Origin: Rotaria socialis
Lineage: Eukaryota; Rotifera; Eurotatoria; Philodinida; Philodinidae
Assembly (NCBI GenBank): GCA_905331475.1
Contig: CAJNYU010001720.1
Location: 2,400 to 66,399, forward strand
Direction: 5' to 3'
DNA: 64,000 nt
Under the pieces are notes generated by a model. It saw only the letters and a program-made list of their open reading frames with translations. It did not search any database and had not been told where the DNA came from. Made by a program: the position numbers and the translations under genes. Shown here in pieces: positions 35,114 through 45,405 of the stretch. The first letter of the stretch is position 1, and the number at the start of each line of letters is the position of its first letter.

Positions 35114-35613
35114 AGTTGTATTTTGTAAAACAATAAGTGACGAGGCACAATCTTAAATAATAAAAGTTATCGTTTTCGTAAGTGTTTATGAAATGAGAGT
35201 GACGAACAGAAAAATCTGTAGCAAGCAAATAAAAAGATAAGATAGTGAAGATGATTCAAAGAAACTTTAAACCATATCTTGTTGACTGGTTTTTCTATTT
35301 TTTTGAAAACGTTGACTAATCGAAACATCATGTACGTTAAAAAGAAATTCAACAAACGAACTGGGCTACTTTAAATGAATCGCTACAATCAACGTTAATA
35401 CGTTGAAACATAAATTTATACACTTTTTCCTAATGTATTTTCAAATAAAATAGTCTTAAAACAAATTCTCATTTGTATTTTATTTTAGTTTTTTAGTTTA
35501 ACGTGATTGGTTTCATTCAACCAATAAAAATAATAAATCAAACATACTTAAAAGAAAAGAAAGAAGGAATAAATAGAATTCTATCATTATTCATTTCCTT
35601 GCAACAGATTCCA
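35114..35613. promoter_or_regulatory. Divergent promoter region, SMIM30-like / CHMP3
   Basis: The 500 bases between two divergently transcribed genes. They are AT-rich with no recognised motif. Both promoters must lie here, so it could be bidirectional. Confidence 0.4.
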
Positions 35614-36662
35614 ATGAATTTCTTCGATAAACGAACGCCGTATGAGAAAGCTAAAGATCAAGTTAGTTCATTTAGTATCTATGTAAAATGTTATTCTAAA
35701 TATTAATTGCAATTCTAGACTCGTGAGATCAGTAAACAAATTCGCCAAGAAAAACGACAACTTGATCGACAGATTAATCGTAATTATTTTGTTTACTTAA
35801 TCAAACTTCAAATGTCTACTGTTTTCTCTCTCCTCTCTCTCTCTCTCTAAAGAATCTGATCGTGAAATTCAACGTCTTTCAACTGATATTCGTAAACATG
35901 CAGCAAGTAATAATAAAGAAGCTCTTCGTACATTAGCAAAAACAATTGTTAAGTAAGCCGTTGTTTAACTTGATAGGTTAAGACAAAGGCCAATGATTTC
36001 TCTATTGAAGAATAAAACATGATAAAAGTCGTTTATATACAGCAAAAGCTAATCTTGATACAATTGATAATGGTGTTAAAAATCAATTAGGTAATTGATT
36101 ATGGTTCTGTTGTAGAGCAAAGATTTAACTGACAGGATTTTTCTTTTTCTAGCAAATGTCAAAATAACTGGTATAATGCAAAAAAGTAATGAAATCGCTC
36201 GTTCAATGGCTCAACTGATGAAAGTTGGACAACTTCAAGCGATTACTGCACAATTTTCAAAAGAATTCATTAAAGTATAATATTTAATTTGAAAATGTGA
36301 ATTAGAAAAAGTTTCAATTTCTTGGTTTTTTCGTTCAGATGGGTATTATGGGTGAAATGATGGATGAAGCGGTCGGTGCTGCTCTGGATAATGATGATCT
36401 TGAAGAAGAAACTGACGAAGAAGTAGCAAAAGTGTTAGATGAAGTTCTTGCCGGTAAGCAACAAAAAGAAGAAGAAGAAGAAGAAGAAAGACTTTTTTTC
36501 TGTTTTAATTGCTATTTTTTTTAAGGTAAACTTGGCCAATTGCCAAGTGTGGTTGCCGGTGGAACAGTCGTGAAAGAAAACGAAAGAGTAGCTGCTGCTA
36601 CAGCTGATGTTGATAGTGAAGAAGATGAAATGGAACGACGTTTACAAGCATTAAGAAGCTAA
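35614..36662 (+). CDS. CHMP3: CHMP3/VPS24, ESCRT-III subunit
   Basis: A 214-residue Snf7-family protein in seven exons: 35614-35661, 35719-35779, 35853-35952, 36029-36090, 36153-36274, 36339-36453 and 36526-36662. All phases agree (645 bases with stop). It starts MNFFDKRTPYEKAKDQ, then a basic helix (EISKQIRQEKRQLDRQI) and the ESCRT-III helical core (ALRTLAKTIV, RLYTAKANLDTI, VKITGIMQKSNEI). The acidic segment is DDLEEETDEEV and the C-terminus DEMERRLQALRS is a MIM1 motif for VPS4. It polymerises on membranes with CHMP2/CHMP4 in multivesicular-body sorting, cytokinesis and membrane repair. GKLGQLPSVV near the end matches CHMP3 better than CHMP2. It lacks the N-terminal MG of vertebrate CHMP3, so it is probably not myristoylated. 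Confidence 0.9.
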
Positions 36663-37312
36663 ACACTATTGTATATAAAATACTCACTACAATTTATTCG
36701 TATTTCTTGCATTCAATCTGATTTAAGTTTTTTGAATTATGATGCTCATTTAATGGCACAAAAATATATTAATTCTTCTTAAATAAGGATTATTCTATTG
36801 AAACTTCAATTAATGGATACGGGATTTTAATTTTTCTCATGCTAATGCACATGCAGGGAAATAAAAGATCATAGATGATCATTCACTATAATTTTAAAAA
36901 AACTCGATTTTGATGGGATTCGTAGTGAACTTGATGTTTACAAAGCAAAATACTACATTGTCTTTTTCTTTAGAAAAGTATTCTATACTACTTCGAATCA
37001 CTTCTATCGACCTATGCAACTCGTGTCTAAAAAAAAATAATTCCTATCAAATACTTGAGGGATTACGATTTTCCGGATATGAGATAAAGCATATCTTTTT
37101 TACGTGTATTATTTTCTATTCAAATCTAACCATCTATCAAATCAAACGTATAATTTTGTCATAAAATCGAAAATTCTCTCAACACTCAGTATTGTCTTTA
37201 TTAATCATGAACGATACTTTTCTTCTAAAAACCTATCAATTGAATTGAAGGTCCAAAATTTAAACACATTAATAATTTTCTTTCATAAAATGTTGACAAA
37301 ATAATTCTTCAA
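36663..37312. other. Convergent 3' spacer
   Basis: An AT-rich spacer between the ends of CHMP3 (+) and the macro-domain-like gene (-). Short ORFs here resemble nothing known. Confidence 0.55.
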
Positions 37313-38243
37313 CTAAACTTTCGTATGATGTTTGTAAGGAAGTGGATCCTCTTCCGCTTCGATATCATTATCATTTTCACTTTCACTTTCGCTTGATACA
37401 ATTTCGGGTATTTTTGGTACACCATATATGTAAGCAAATGATTGTCCATCATCTCCATCAAAGTCGATATTATTCGTAAGTGGTAATGATTTTTGAACTG
37501 CTGCATGATATTTTTTCACACGTTTACTCATTCGTTTGATTTGAACTTCATAATCAACAATAATAATGCGTTTTAATTTAATTGATGAATTTAGAGAATA
37601 TTGTCGAATAGCACAAATCATCGCACGAGCAGTCATTTCATTAGCATTACGTCTTTCAGCAGTAAATTTTACTGGGGAAAAATAAAAGTTTTATTTTATT
37701 AAAAATAAATATTAATTCAACTGCTCACCACTGGGTTCAAGAATAGGCATTGCAATATTTGTTATACCGTGTTGGTCAATACTCTGTAATGCATGACAAA
37801 TCATTTGTTCATATGTTGTTTGAAATAAATCAATCGATGATTTATCTTTGATTAATTCGCCGTTTGAGAAACGTGGAACAATAAAAAAGACGAAAACTTT
37901 TGCTGGAATTTTTAATCCGCGACATGGTAATAATATGATCTATGGATTGCATGTTATTTTATTTTAATTTAACTATTTCAATAAAAAAAATTAAAAAAAG
38001 ACTTACGTCCCCTTCGTGGCCAAGTTTACTTTTTATTTTTAATTCTTTAAAATAATTCGAAAAAAATGCTCCAGCCATTGTTTGTATTTGTCGATCAAAA
38101 GCTTTATGAATTCTGTATTTGTCATTCATGGGAATTGTTTGAATAGAAAAAATTAAATAAGAAAAGACATTAATAAAAATTTAATTTAAAAAAATGCTTT
38201 CTACATTTTGTTCAATTAATTTGCCAGTTTGAAGTTTAATAGT

Positions 38244-38251
38244 CAAATATC
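38244..38251. repeat. Target-site duplication CAAATATC (left)
   Basis: The octamer CAAATATC directly abuts the left inverted terminus and is repeated exactly at 43503-43510. Exact 8-base duplication is the footprint of a DDE-type transposase insertion. Confidence 0.95.
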
Positions 38252-38270
38252 CAAGGGGGAAAAAGCGGAT
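38252..38270 (+). repeat. Left terminal inverted repeat
   Basis: CAAGGGGGAAAAAGCGGAT, followed by a subterminal array of GGATCC/ATCCC words up to about 38321. Confidence 0.93.
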
Positions 38271-38785
38271 CCCCAAGATCCCCAATCCCAAGAAATCCCA
38301 TGGGGATCCCACGGGGATCCGGTTTAAATACCAGCAATCTGGTTAAAATGCTGGGAATACTAAGAAAGTTGTAGAAAAATACTGTACAAATGAATCAGAT
38401 GCTGCAAAGATACAACTAAATCTTAAAAAAAAACATCATGTAATTTCATTCTCTCAGTATTTCTAAACTTAGTTCTCTGAAGTAAACGTACTGAATCATG
38501 AGAAAAAACTATGCAATGCATCCTCAACTAGAGTATGGAGGCGCTATCTAGTGCACATACGAAAAATCAGATAATGAGTATATTTACTGTGCGCTTAATA
38601 ATTTACTTGAGTATATGTCCGTTCTTCTAGCTAGTATACACACAGTGCAAATCTTTTTACCTTGTTCTTTCGATGCAGCCGTAACAAAAATAAGTATTTT
38701 TCAATTCCAACTCTTAAAGATCGAACCTAAACTCTGTATTTTATTCACTGTACACTCGTTTTAACTTTTAATTTATTATTCAATA

Positions 38786-39922
38786 ATGTCGTCACAAAAT
38801 CTGATATTGGACACTTCGATCTTACCAACAGATATACTATCATTTTCGGACGACCATTTTTACAGGGTGGTTGAAAAAATTGCAGGGTCAGCTGAAGCGA
38901 AGTTATTGGAAGTTCAAGGTATTCGAAGTGTATATTCGTTTTTACACACAGAAGATGTGTTTAGTATTCTTTCGCTTTCCTGTTCAGCATTAAGAGATAT
39001 AAAAAGACAAATTTGTTTCGAAGCCGACGATCTTAGTTATATGATTAAACCAGGTTGTCGTGGCAGCATTCGATATCTTTATAAACTGCTTCATCAAAAG
39101 CATGAAGAACATCAAAAAAACATTACATTAAAATTTAAACGGAATAAACAATCAAATTCTCCAGAAAACAGTCAGCCTATTCACGATCTTTCACAAGATT
39201 CATCTCAAGCTGGTTCAATATCTTCTCATCAACAGCTTCTAACAACAGCAGGTTCGGTTTTACCTCACGATAAACAGCACTTCTATTTTCAGTTGTAGTA
39301 TTACTTTATTTTAATTATTACTTGAAAATAAGAATAAATATAAATGAAATAATTTTACTTGAAGAATAAAAATAAACACATGTGGAAATAAAATAGATAT
39401 ATTGTAATTACATTTTTTTTAATTTAGATTCTATTAATAAACTCAATCATTATAGCTCCATGATCAGTATGTTGAGTGAATGGTTTGACAAATATTGTCA
39501 AACAATAAATGTTTCAGTCGGTGCATTAACCGAAAATGAAGATTTTCAACTCTTCATTGTTTCTAATGGAACAGACGAAGAAGCATCTATATCTTGTTCA
39601 TGTGGCATTAAAGTGCAACTAACAAAAAATCATCAAACATTCTCATTAAGTAATTACTATAAACATGTTAAGTCCAAAAGTTGCATGATGATGAAGAACA
39701 AAAAAAAAGAATAGCTCTAATGCTAACGATGAACTTGATGCAATCGACGAACATGAGTGTTTAGATGACGAAGGATTTCAATATATTTCAATGACTGCAA
39801 TAACTCAATCTTCAGATTCTAGTATTGTTATTGGTAATACTGCAGATACAATTCAATCATCTAAACGATCAATTGGTGTACATAATAAAGGTGTACAAAA
39901 AAAACAACGAACTAAAAGATAA
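38786..39922 (+). CDS. Accessory transposon protein sharing the transposase N-terminal domain
   Basis: Exon-like ORF 38786-39298 (170 codons) and a second open stretch from about 39456 to 39922. Residues about 10-105 align by eye with residues 8-103 of the transposase: PTDILSF against PENVLSF, a long helix, then MIKPGCR against MLKPGLR. The second stretch has CSCGIKVQLTK...HVKSKSC, a likely C2HC zinc finger, then an acidic and a basic tail ending KKQRTKR. The tail is reached only by shifting frame in a nine-A run at 39700-39708; the direct frame stops at 39714. A splice between the two parts is assumed (acceptor TTATAG near 39455), and the donor is unclear. It may be a DNA-binding co-factor or a repressor; that is inference. 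No family name is recognised. Confidence 0.55.
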
Positions 39923-40611
39923 ACATGTTACGATTTTCGTTTTTAAATAATTCATATTTATCTAGGTGAAATTTTGAAATATAACTAAATTTCTTACTAT
40001 TTTATTTGTCTAATCGATATTATAAATTTTATGTAATTATGTAGACACTATCTTTTTCATTTAAATAAAAGTAGATCGATTAGAAATCTCATCTGTCAAA
40101 TAGGTTTTTAACTTTCTAATTCGATTAATCAGTGCCACTCGAAATGCGCTCAGATATGCTCATTAGTATGGTCAAACAGTAGTGGGTTTCAATAAAATTT
40201 ACAAGGTGAAAGATGATGAATAAAATTATACTTTATCTGTTAAATGATCAGACGTCACAAATTCTAGGTATGTTTTTTTAGTCGCTCAAGGTTGATTTTC
40301 TCTTTTCTTTTCTTATATATCGTTTATCGAACGATTGCCTGGATAATAACGAACTTCCAACGGTTGAAAAATAATGGAAGCGAAAAAGTCTTCTAACAAA
40401 TTCAACCAATACATTTCAGAAGATATAAAAAATCTCTCCTTCTCTCTTCTCACAGCAAATAGAATTTCTCTTATTTTTTCCTCTTTCCCTCGTTTGTATA
40501 TATGAGGTTGATGTTTCGCTAGTTCGTCAGTTTTCAAACAAGTGAGTTTTTATTGAAAAAATGATGGCAAAATTATTGTTTCTTATCTTGTTTTGTAGGT
40601 AAATTCACAAA

Positions 40612-43061
40612 ATGCTACCTACGTTCCCTCCACTTCCTTTACCAGAAAATGTTCTATCTTTTGAAGGTGAGAAATTTTTCGAGCTAGCTAATCAAACGTG
40701 TGGAGAAATTTTCAAAGAATTGATGGAAGTACTTTCAATCAATACAGTACATAAGTTACTGTTGGTTGAAAACGATATTCTTGCTGTTTTTCAGAAAAAG
40801 TATAAAGAACTAGAAAAAATAACACAACGAGCTTGTCTACATCTTGATGATGATACGATTATGCTTAAACCTGGGTTACGCTTGGATTTTGATCGTTTTG
40901 TTGAAGCGCTTCATGCTGTAAACAATCAGAACCAAGACCAGGAACAGACAGCTAGTTTAAATGATGTTTTTTTTTCTTTGTTGAAAAAGTTAACAAAATC
41001 TTTTCAATTAAATGAAAACGATGATTCACACAATAGCTATTCTTTTCTGATAGCTTTTATTGAAAATATTTTCAGTAATCTTGTGAAAAATAAAAATAAT
41101 TATCGATATAGTGAAGCTGTAATGCATTTTGCTCAGTCATTGTACATATTAGGTGGAAGAAATGTATATGAATTTGTACGACTGAATTTGCCTGGGGCAA
41201 TTCCCTCTATGCCTACATTGAGCGAAAGTCTTGGAAAGGCTGGTGTGCGCATTGAAGAGAGTGAATTTCGGTACAATGAACTTCATGATCATCAGAAATT
41301 TTGTGGCTACGATATAGCTGTTTGTTCTGAAGATGCGACGGCAGTCATTAAAAAAGTTACATATAATGCTGCTACTAACACGTTCACTGGGTTTTCACTC
41401 CCATTAGAACGTGGTATTCCTGTCGCTCGTCATTTTCAAACTGATTCATTTGATGAATTAAACAATTGGTTTGAAAATGAAGATAAAACAGATTATTTAA
41501 ATGTTCATATAGTTCAGCCACTCATAGCATCCAGTCCATATTCATCGCCATTTCTACTGGCTGCATATGGAATTAGCAATAACTTTAAAGCTATCGATGT
41601 TCTTAACCGATGGATTTGGATTTTCGAAAAGTCTAAACAGTCGAATGTTCGCATTGTTGCTTTTTCAACTGATTGCGATCCTAGATACCTGCTTGCGATG
41701 CGTCTCGCTACCGGATTTTTCGCAAAATTCGTCAATATCTCTCTATGTGATCGTAAAGATGTGCTCGATATTGACTTGCCGAAAGATTGGTCAGCTCGGT
41801 TTTTCATGCAAACTCGTCAAGTCTTTTTCTGTTTTCAAGATCCAACACATTTGTGCACTAAACTTCGTAATCGCATGCTTTCTAAAAAAGCAACAATGTT
41901 GATTGGGAATGAAGTCGTTTCTATCGAAGTATTGATGAAACTAAATCAAAGCTTATGCATGGATTGGTGAAAACAGACATTCAGCCAAAAGACCGGCAAA
42001 ATTCCAAAGCCTGTATCAAGCTTTCGAACGATGATGTACTGGTTGCTCTAGAGGATGTCGATGGTTCTCAAGCTACACGAGTTTATTTACGTCTTTTATG
42101 TTCTGTCATTTTCGCATATGTAGAACATAATACTTCGATTATTGATCGCATATAATCGATGAAAAAGATATTTTAGGATACCGTGTTGAAAAAAAAATTT
42201 GTTCATTACGGGTCCTGCACTTTTTTCTATTGAGCTTAATGCTCATAGTTTGCTTGCAGTTTGTCTGCTTGTGTGCCAACATAAGTTGCCTGACTCTGCT
42301 CTATCGATATCGAATTATAGTTCACAACCATGTGAAGCTACTTTTCGACTTACTAGATCAATGTCAGGAGCTTTCTCGTCAGTGGTAAATTTTACAACTG
42401 ATCAATTTCTCAAACGAGCTGGTAAGCTCTCCGTTTTAACGGACTTAGAGAACCAGAGTGAATCTGGTCAGCTGGACTGTCCATTACAGTTTCCGAAGCA
42501 TAATAAAAGACGCAGAAAAGTTGCTGCTTCAAAAAAATCAGCCTCTAATATAACTATTGGTCTTCCTACAAATGATACTATTAAAAAGACTATTCATCAA
42601 GCGTTTAATGATGCATATAAACTTCTATCGGAGCTTGATATTAATATCGCTTTAGAAAAGAAAAAAAAACAATGATAGCTAAATGAAGTGAGTTCATATG
42701 TACGAACTCAATTTGAAAAAAATTTAAAAAGGTGACTTATGATGAAGGTGAAAGCTATTCTTCTAATGATGAATCAGACAAGGAACTTGAAACTAAAGTT
42801 AATTCTTCATCGACGTCAGGGGATGACTCGTCTGAAGATGAAAATGATTTACCTGGTATTTCATCAAGTGGTAAACATCAGTTTAATGGAATGAGAGTCA
42901 CTGATACGATTTCACCGTCACTAACTAACTCGTAATTTTGTGTCGAAATCGATGACAAAAAAATATATATTCATAAGCAGACAGCTTGTTGGCTTTTAAC
43001 AGACAACAAGCCTGATCTATCAGCTGATCGGCAGAAACGAGTGCAACAGGCGGGCCGCTAG
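40612..43061 (+). pseudogene. DDE-type transposase, frameshifted
   Basis: The first ORF is 40612-41970 (452 codons): N-terminal domain 8-103 shared with the accessory protein, then an RNase H-like core with CSEDAT (Asp241), FSTDCDPRYL (Asp354) and QDPTHLCTKLRN (Asp410). A one-base shift near 41950 moves the reading to 41955-42155 (HGLVKTDIQPKDRQN, SNDDVL). The frame is then lost (42156-42198) and resumes at 42199-42675 (SQPCEATFRLTRSMSG), followed by a basic stretch. An acidic C-terminal part (42732-42932) ends at a premature TAA. After that stop, the same frame continues with KKIYIHKQTACWLL and LSADRQKRVQQ to 43061. The PKDRQN, CE-TFR-RSMS and HKQTA-WLL...RVQ blocks recur in a transposase-like family of invertebrate genomes that I recall but cannot name. 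This copy is dead. Confidence 0.75.
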
Positions 43062-43483
43062 ATAACTGAAAGTCTACAGACAAGATACATTACATTAATA
43101 TCATAAGACACATCTTTGTTATTTCTTCTAGGTTTTTTGTTGTTTTTTTGTTGTTTTTTTGTTATTTTTTTATTTATTTTTCGCTTTTCTTCTTCAATAA
43201 AACAATTAGAAACTAAACCGCTCTACTGTCCCAGTTGACTTGATATCCATCTAAGCCGATGACGTGTCTAGTCTTCTGACGATGGTGGAATTTTTTTTTC
43301 GTATAATTTAATTTCACATTTCTAACCCTCTGGCATGATGAAAACCTCGATTAATCTAAGTCTCTAAGACTAAGATGAGGGTGTTGCAGTATAATAAGAA
43401 ACATTATAATGCTAGAAGAACGGTGAAAATTCTGGGGATCCCAAAAAAATCCAGGGATCCGAAGAAAGTCCCAGGAGTACGAA

Positions 43484-43502
43484 ATCCGCCTTTTCCCCCT
43501 TG
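43484..43502 (-). repeat. Right terminal inverted repeat
   Basis: Reverse complement of the left end with one difference (A to G at base 13). GGGGATCCC and GGGATCC words lie just inside at about 43436-43460. Confidence 0.93.
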
Positions 43503-43510
43503 CAAATATC
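43503..43510. repeat. Target-site duplication CAAATATC (right)
   Basis: An exact copy of the left octamer. On the minus strand it reads GATATTTG and belongs to the Tyr-Leu codons of the interrupted macro-gene exon. Confidence 0.95.
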
Positions 43511-44126
43511 TACTTGACACATTAATTGATTCCGATAAATTCGAATTACTCGACCGTTCTTTTATAGATGTTTTAGTAAGAAGAAATGAATGAATAGCAT
43601 TTAAAATGAATATATGACCTTCTAATACAACAGATTTGTCCGCATTAACATGAATCTTTCCATCTTAAAGAAAAACAAAATGTTAAAAATAAATAGTCTA
43701 AGAACATATTCGTCAAATAATAACCAGCGGCATGTAGAAATGGTAAGCATTGATGTAGTAATGAACTTATATGATTGGATTGTAGTGTTTGTCCACTAAT
43801 TGTACATTTCATTTGGTGAAACAATGGATAAGTCAAATGAACTAAACGAATTATTGATCCATTTGGAGGTACATGACGCATATTAGAAATCTTTTTCTTC
43901 GGCTAATATAGATTTTAAAATTTATTAAAAACAGAAAATAATTAAATATTTTGAATTTACTTCGTTTTGATTTACATAGCAAAAGACCTCCATGAACTTG
44001 TGTTGGATAAAGTACTTCTACATTTAATGTTAACTTTAAAAAATATTCTTTTAAGGCCATAGAATGAATAATTATTGAATCCGATAAGGGTGTTACATAA
44101 AATGAAAGCACTATTGGGATATCCAT

Positions 44127-44533
44127 TTATGTTTAGCTTAAAGCATCAATAAAAGAAAAAGATTGTTATAGCCATAATAGTCAAACGTTGTTTACGCTTC
44201 AGTGCATTATTCTGATTCATCTTGTAGTCTCAAGGTGATTTCGACAACGGATGGAAAAAGACCCGAATAAAACATTATCTTTTTGATAGATTAATATTAA
44301 AATAAATCATTAGTTTCAATCGCGTTGAACTCGAAATAATAAGGACTTTACTTCTATTTCATTGTTTTTTATTTCTAGAAGGTTTTCTTTTAACATCTAC
44401 CGGTAAAATTGATACAATCCTTACGTTCTTATATTGCATTATATTAGTCTCTATGAGTTGTTGGCCATGATCAATCGCAAGTAATCAAATGAAATTTTTT
44501 TTATTGAGAAAATTACAAAACAGAAAGTTTTAA
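44127..44533. other. Intergenic spacer
   Basis: About 400 bases between the macro-like gene and the 3' end of the acetyltransferase gene, both on the minus strand. Nothing recognised. Confidence 0.55.
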
Positions 44534-45046
44534 TTATAAATATAAAACCATTTGATATGCATCCGGCTCACTGAATTGAAAAAGTGAAAGAAGTCCATTT
44601 GACGGAAAAAAATCTTTTAAATAATATTGCTTTACAAATCCAACTTTTTCATACAATTGAATAGCTTTATCATTATTTATTTGTGTATGTAAAAGAAGAG
44701 CAAAATAATTTTGTTTTCGTGCCCAGCGTTTGATTACCTCCAATAATTTTGTACCAATGCCTTGACCTTGGCTAGATTTTTTAACACCCAATAATTTAAC
44801 GTACAGAACATTATCTGTATCATGAGTTTCTATTAACGCACAGCCAACATATCGACTTATTTGTCGATCATAAACACACCATGTATGATTGACACTAGAA
44901 ATAATCGAATGCAATCCTTCACGACCATAATAACTTTGAAATAAAGGTCGAAGTACATATTCAACGTCTTCAAATGAGAAATATGAATTGTGATAGATAG
45001 AAATTGATGACGACGACGATGATGATTGATCAGAGGAAAAATTCAT
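44534..45046 (-). CDS. GNAT-family N-acetyltransferase
   Basis: A 170-residue single-exon protein. A Ser-rich N-terminus (residues 4-15) precedes the fold. Strand 4 and the acetyl-CoA pyrophosphate loop are seen in VKLLGVKKSSQGQGIGTKLLE, with Q/R-x-x-G-x-G at 93-98. The helix 4 region reads HTQINNDKAIQLYEKVGF at about 119-137, the usual N-x-x-A-x-x-x-Y-x-x-x-GF signature. It transfers acetyl from acetyl-CoA to an amine. The substrate cannot be read from the sequence; the shape is closest to NAA50/RimI-like and general GNAT members. No signal or membrane segment, so cytosolic. It starts 359 bases downstream of the KChIP gene on the same strand. The lack of introns among intron-rich neighbours may indicate retroposition or foreign origin, but this is weak evidence. 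Confidence 0.85.
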   Translation of the reverse strand: MNFSSDQSSSSSSSISIYHNSYFSFEDVEYVLRPLFQSYYGREGLHSIISSVNHTWCVYDRQISRYVGCALIETHDTDNVLYVKLLGVKKSSQGQGIGTKLLEVIKRWARKQNYFALLLHTQINNDKAIQLYEKVGFVKQYYLKDFFPSNGLLSLFQFSEPDAYQMVLYL

Positions 45047-45405
45047 TTTTAGTTATTGTTTTTATTAACAAACAAAATAAATTGACGTATATATTTTTAA
45101 CTGATGTAGAAAAGAAAAACAAATACAGATATACACACGACCACACCGATGTCATATAGAAATAATAATAATAATAATAATAATAATGATATTATTATGA
45201 CTCATCTAATAAATTGCATTAGTCATTGTTGTTTAATAACTACAAATCTCTTCAATGTTTGCATTTACAACATCAATAAAAGAGAAAAGAATTTTGTTTT
45301 CGATCGTAGATATTAGAAGGTTTAAACAAAATAATGGAGAAAGGAGAGTAAAGAGAAAAGCACGAATTAACGACGGAATGAATATTGAAAACGATGGATA
45401 AATCA
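45047..45405. other. Spacer with (AAT)n microsatellite
   Basis: Contains about ten AAT repeats near 45158-45188, then AT-rich sequence. No gene. Confidence 0.6.

Larger units (their letters stand above)
38252..43502. mobile_element. 5,251-base DNA transposon with 19-base inverted ends
   Basis: Both ends read CAAGGGGGAAAARGCGGAT inward (18 of 19 identical) and are flanked by CAAATATC. Just inside each end lie GGGATCC/GGATCCC words (several on the left, at least two on the right), probably transposase binding sites. Inside are an accessory ORF (38786-39922) and a transposase (40612-43061), both in + orientation, opposite to the host gene they interrupt. Eight-base duplications occur in the P, hAT and a few other superfamilies. 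The transposase is not hAT-like, and P-like placement is only tentative. Confidence 0.92.
37313..44126 (-). pseudogene. Macro-domain-like gene interrupted by a DNA transposon
   Basis: Minus-strand exons are 44126 to about 43970, 43902-43725, 43663-43503 continuing at 38243-38205 after the insertion, 38112-38007, 37939-37729 and 37671-37313. The first exon border is out of phase with the second, so the N-terminus is uncertain. Macro-like elements: TIKLQTGKLIEQN (first strand and GDI-like turn), IHKAFDRQIQTMAG (helix after the ADP-ribose loop), LGHEGDIILLP, TYEQMICHALQSID, and GITNIAMPILEPS. An acidic, Ser/Glu-rich tail follows. The classical NAAN loop is not seen, so ADP-ribose binding is unsure. 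The exon is cut after a complete Leu codon by the 38252-43502 element. If the element and one duplicated octamer are disregarded, the frame is continuous, so the break is recent on this haplotype. Confidence 0.7.

Noticed and set aside
36339..36524. 61-codon ORF ending in Glu repeats
   Set aside because: It is CHMP3 exon 6 read through its donor (GTAAGC) into the intron.
38252..43502. Assignment to hAT or piggyBac
   Set aside because: The duplication is 8 bases, so not TTAA. It does not fit the hAT nTnnnnAn pattern, and the transposase lacks the hAT C-terminal signature.
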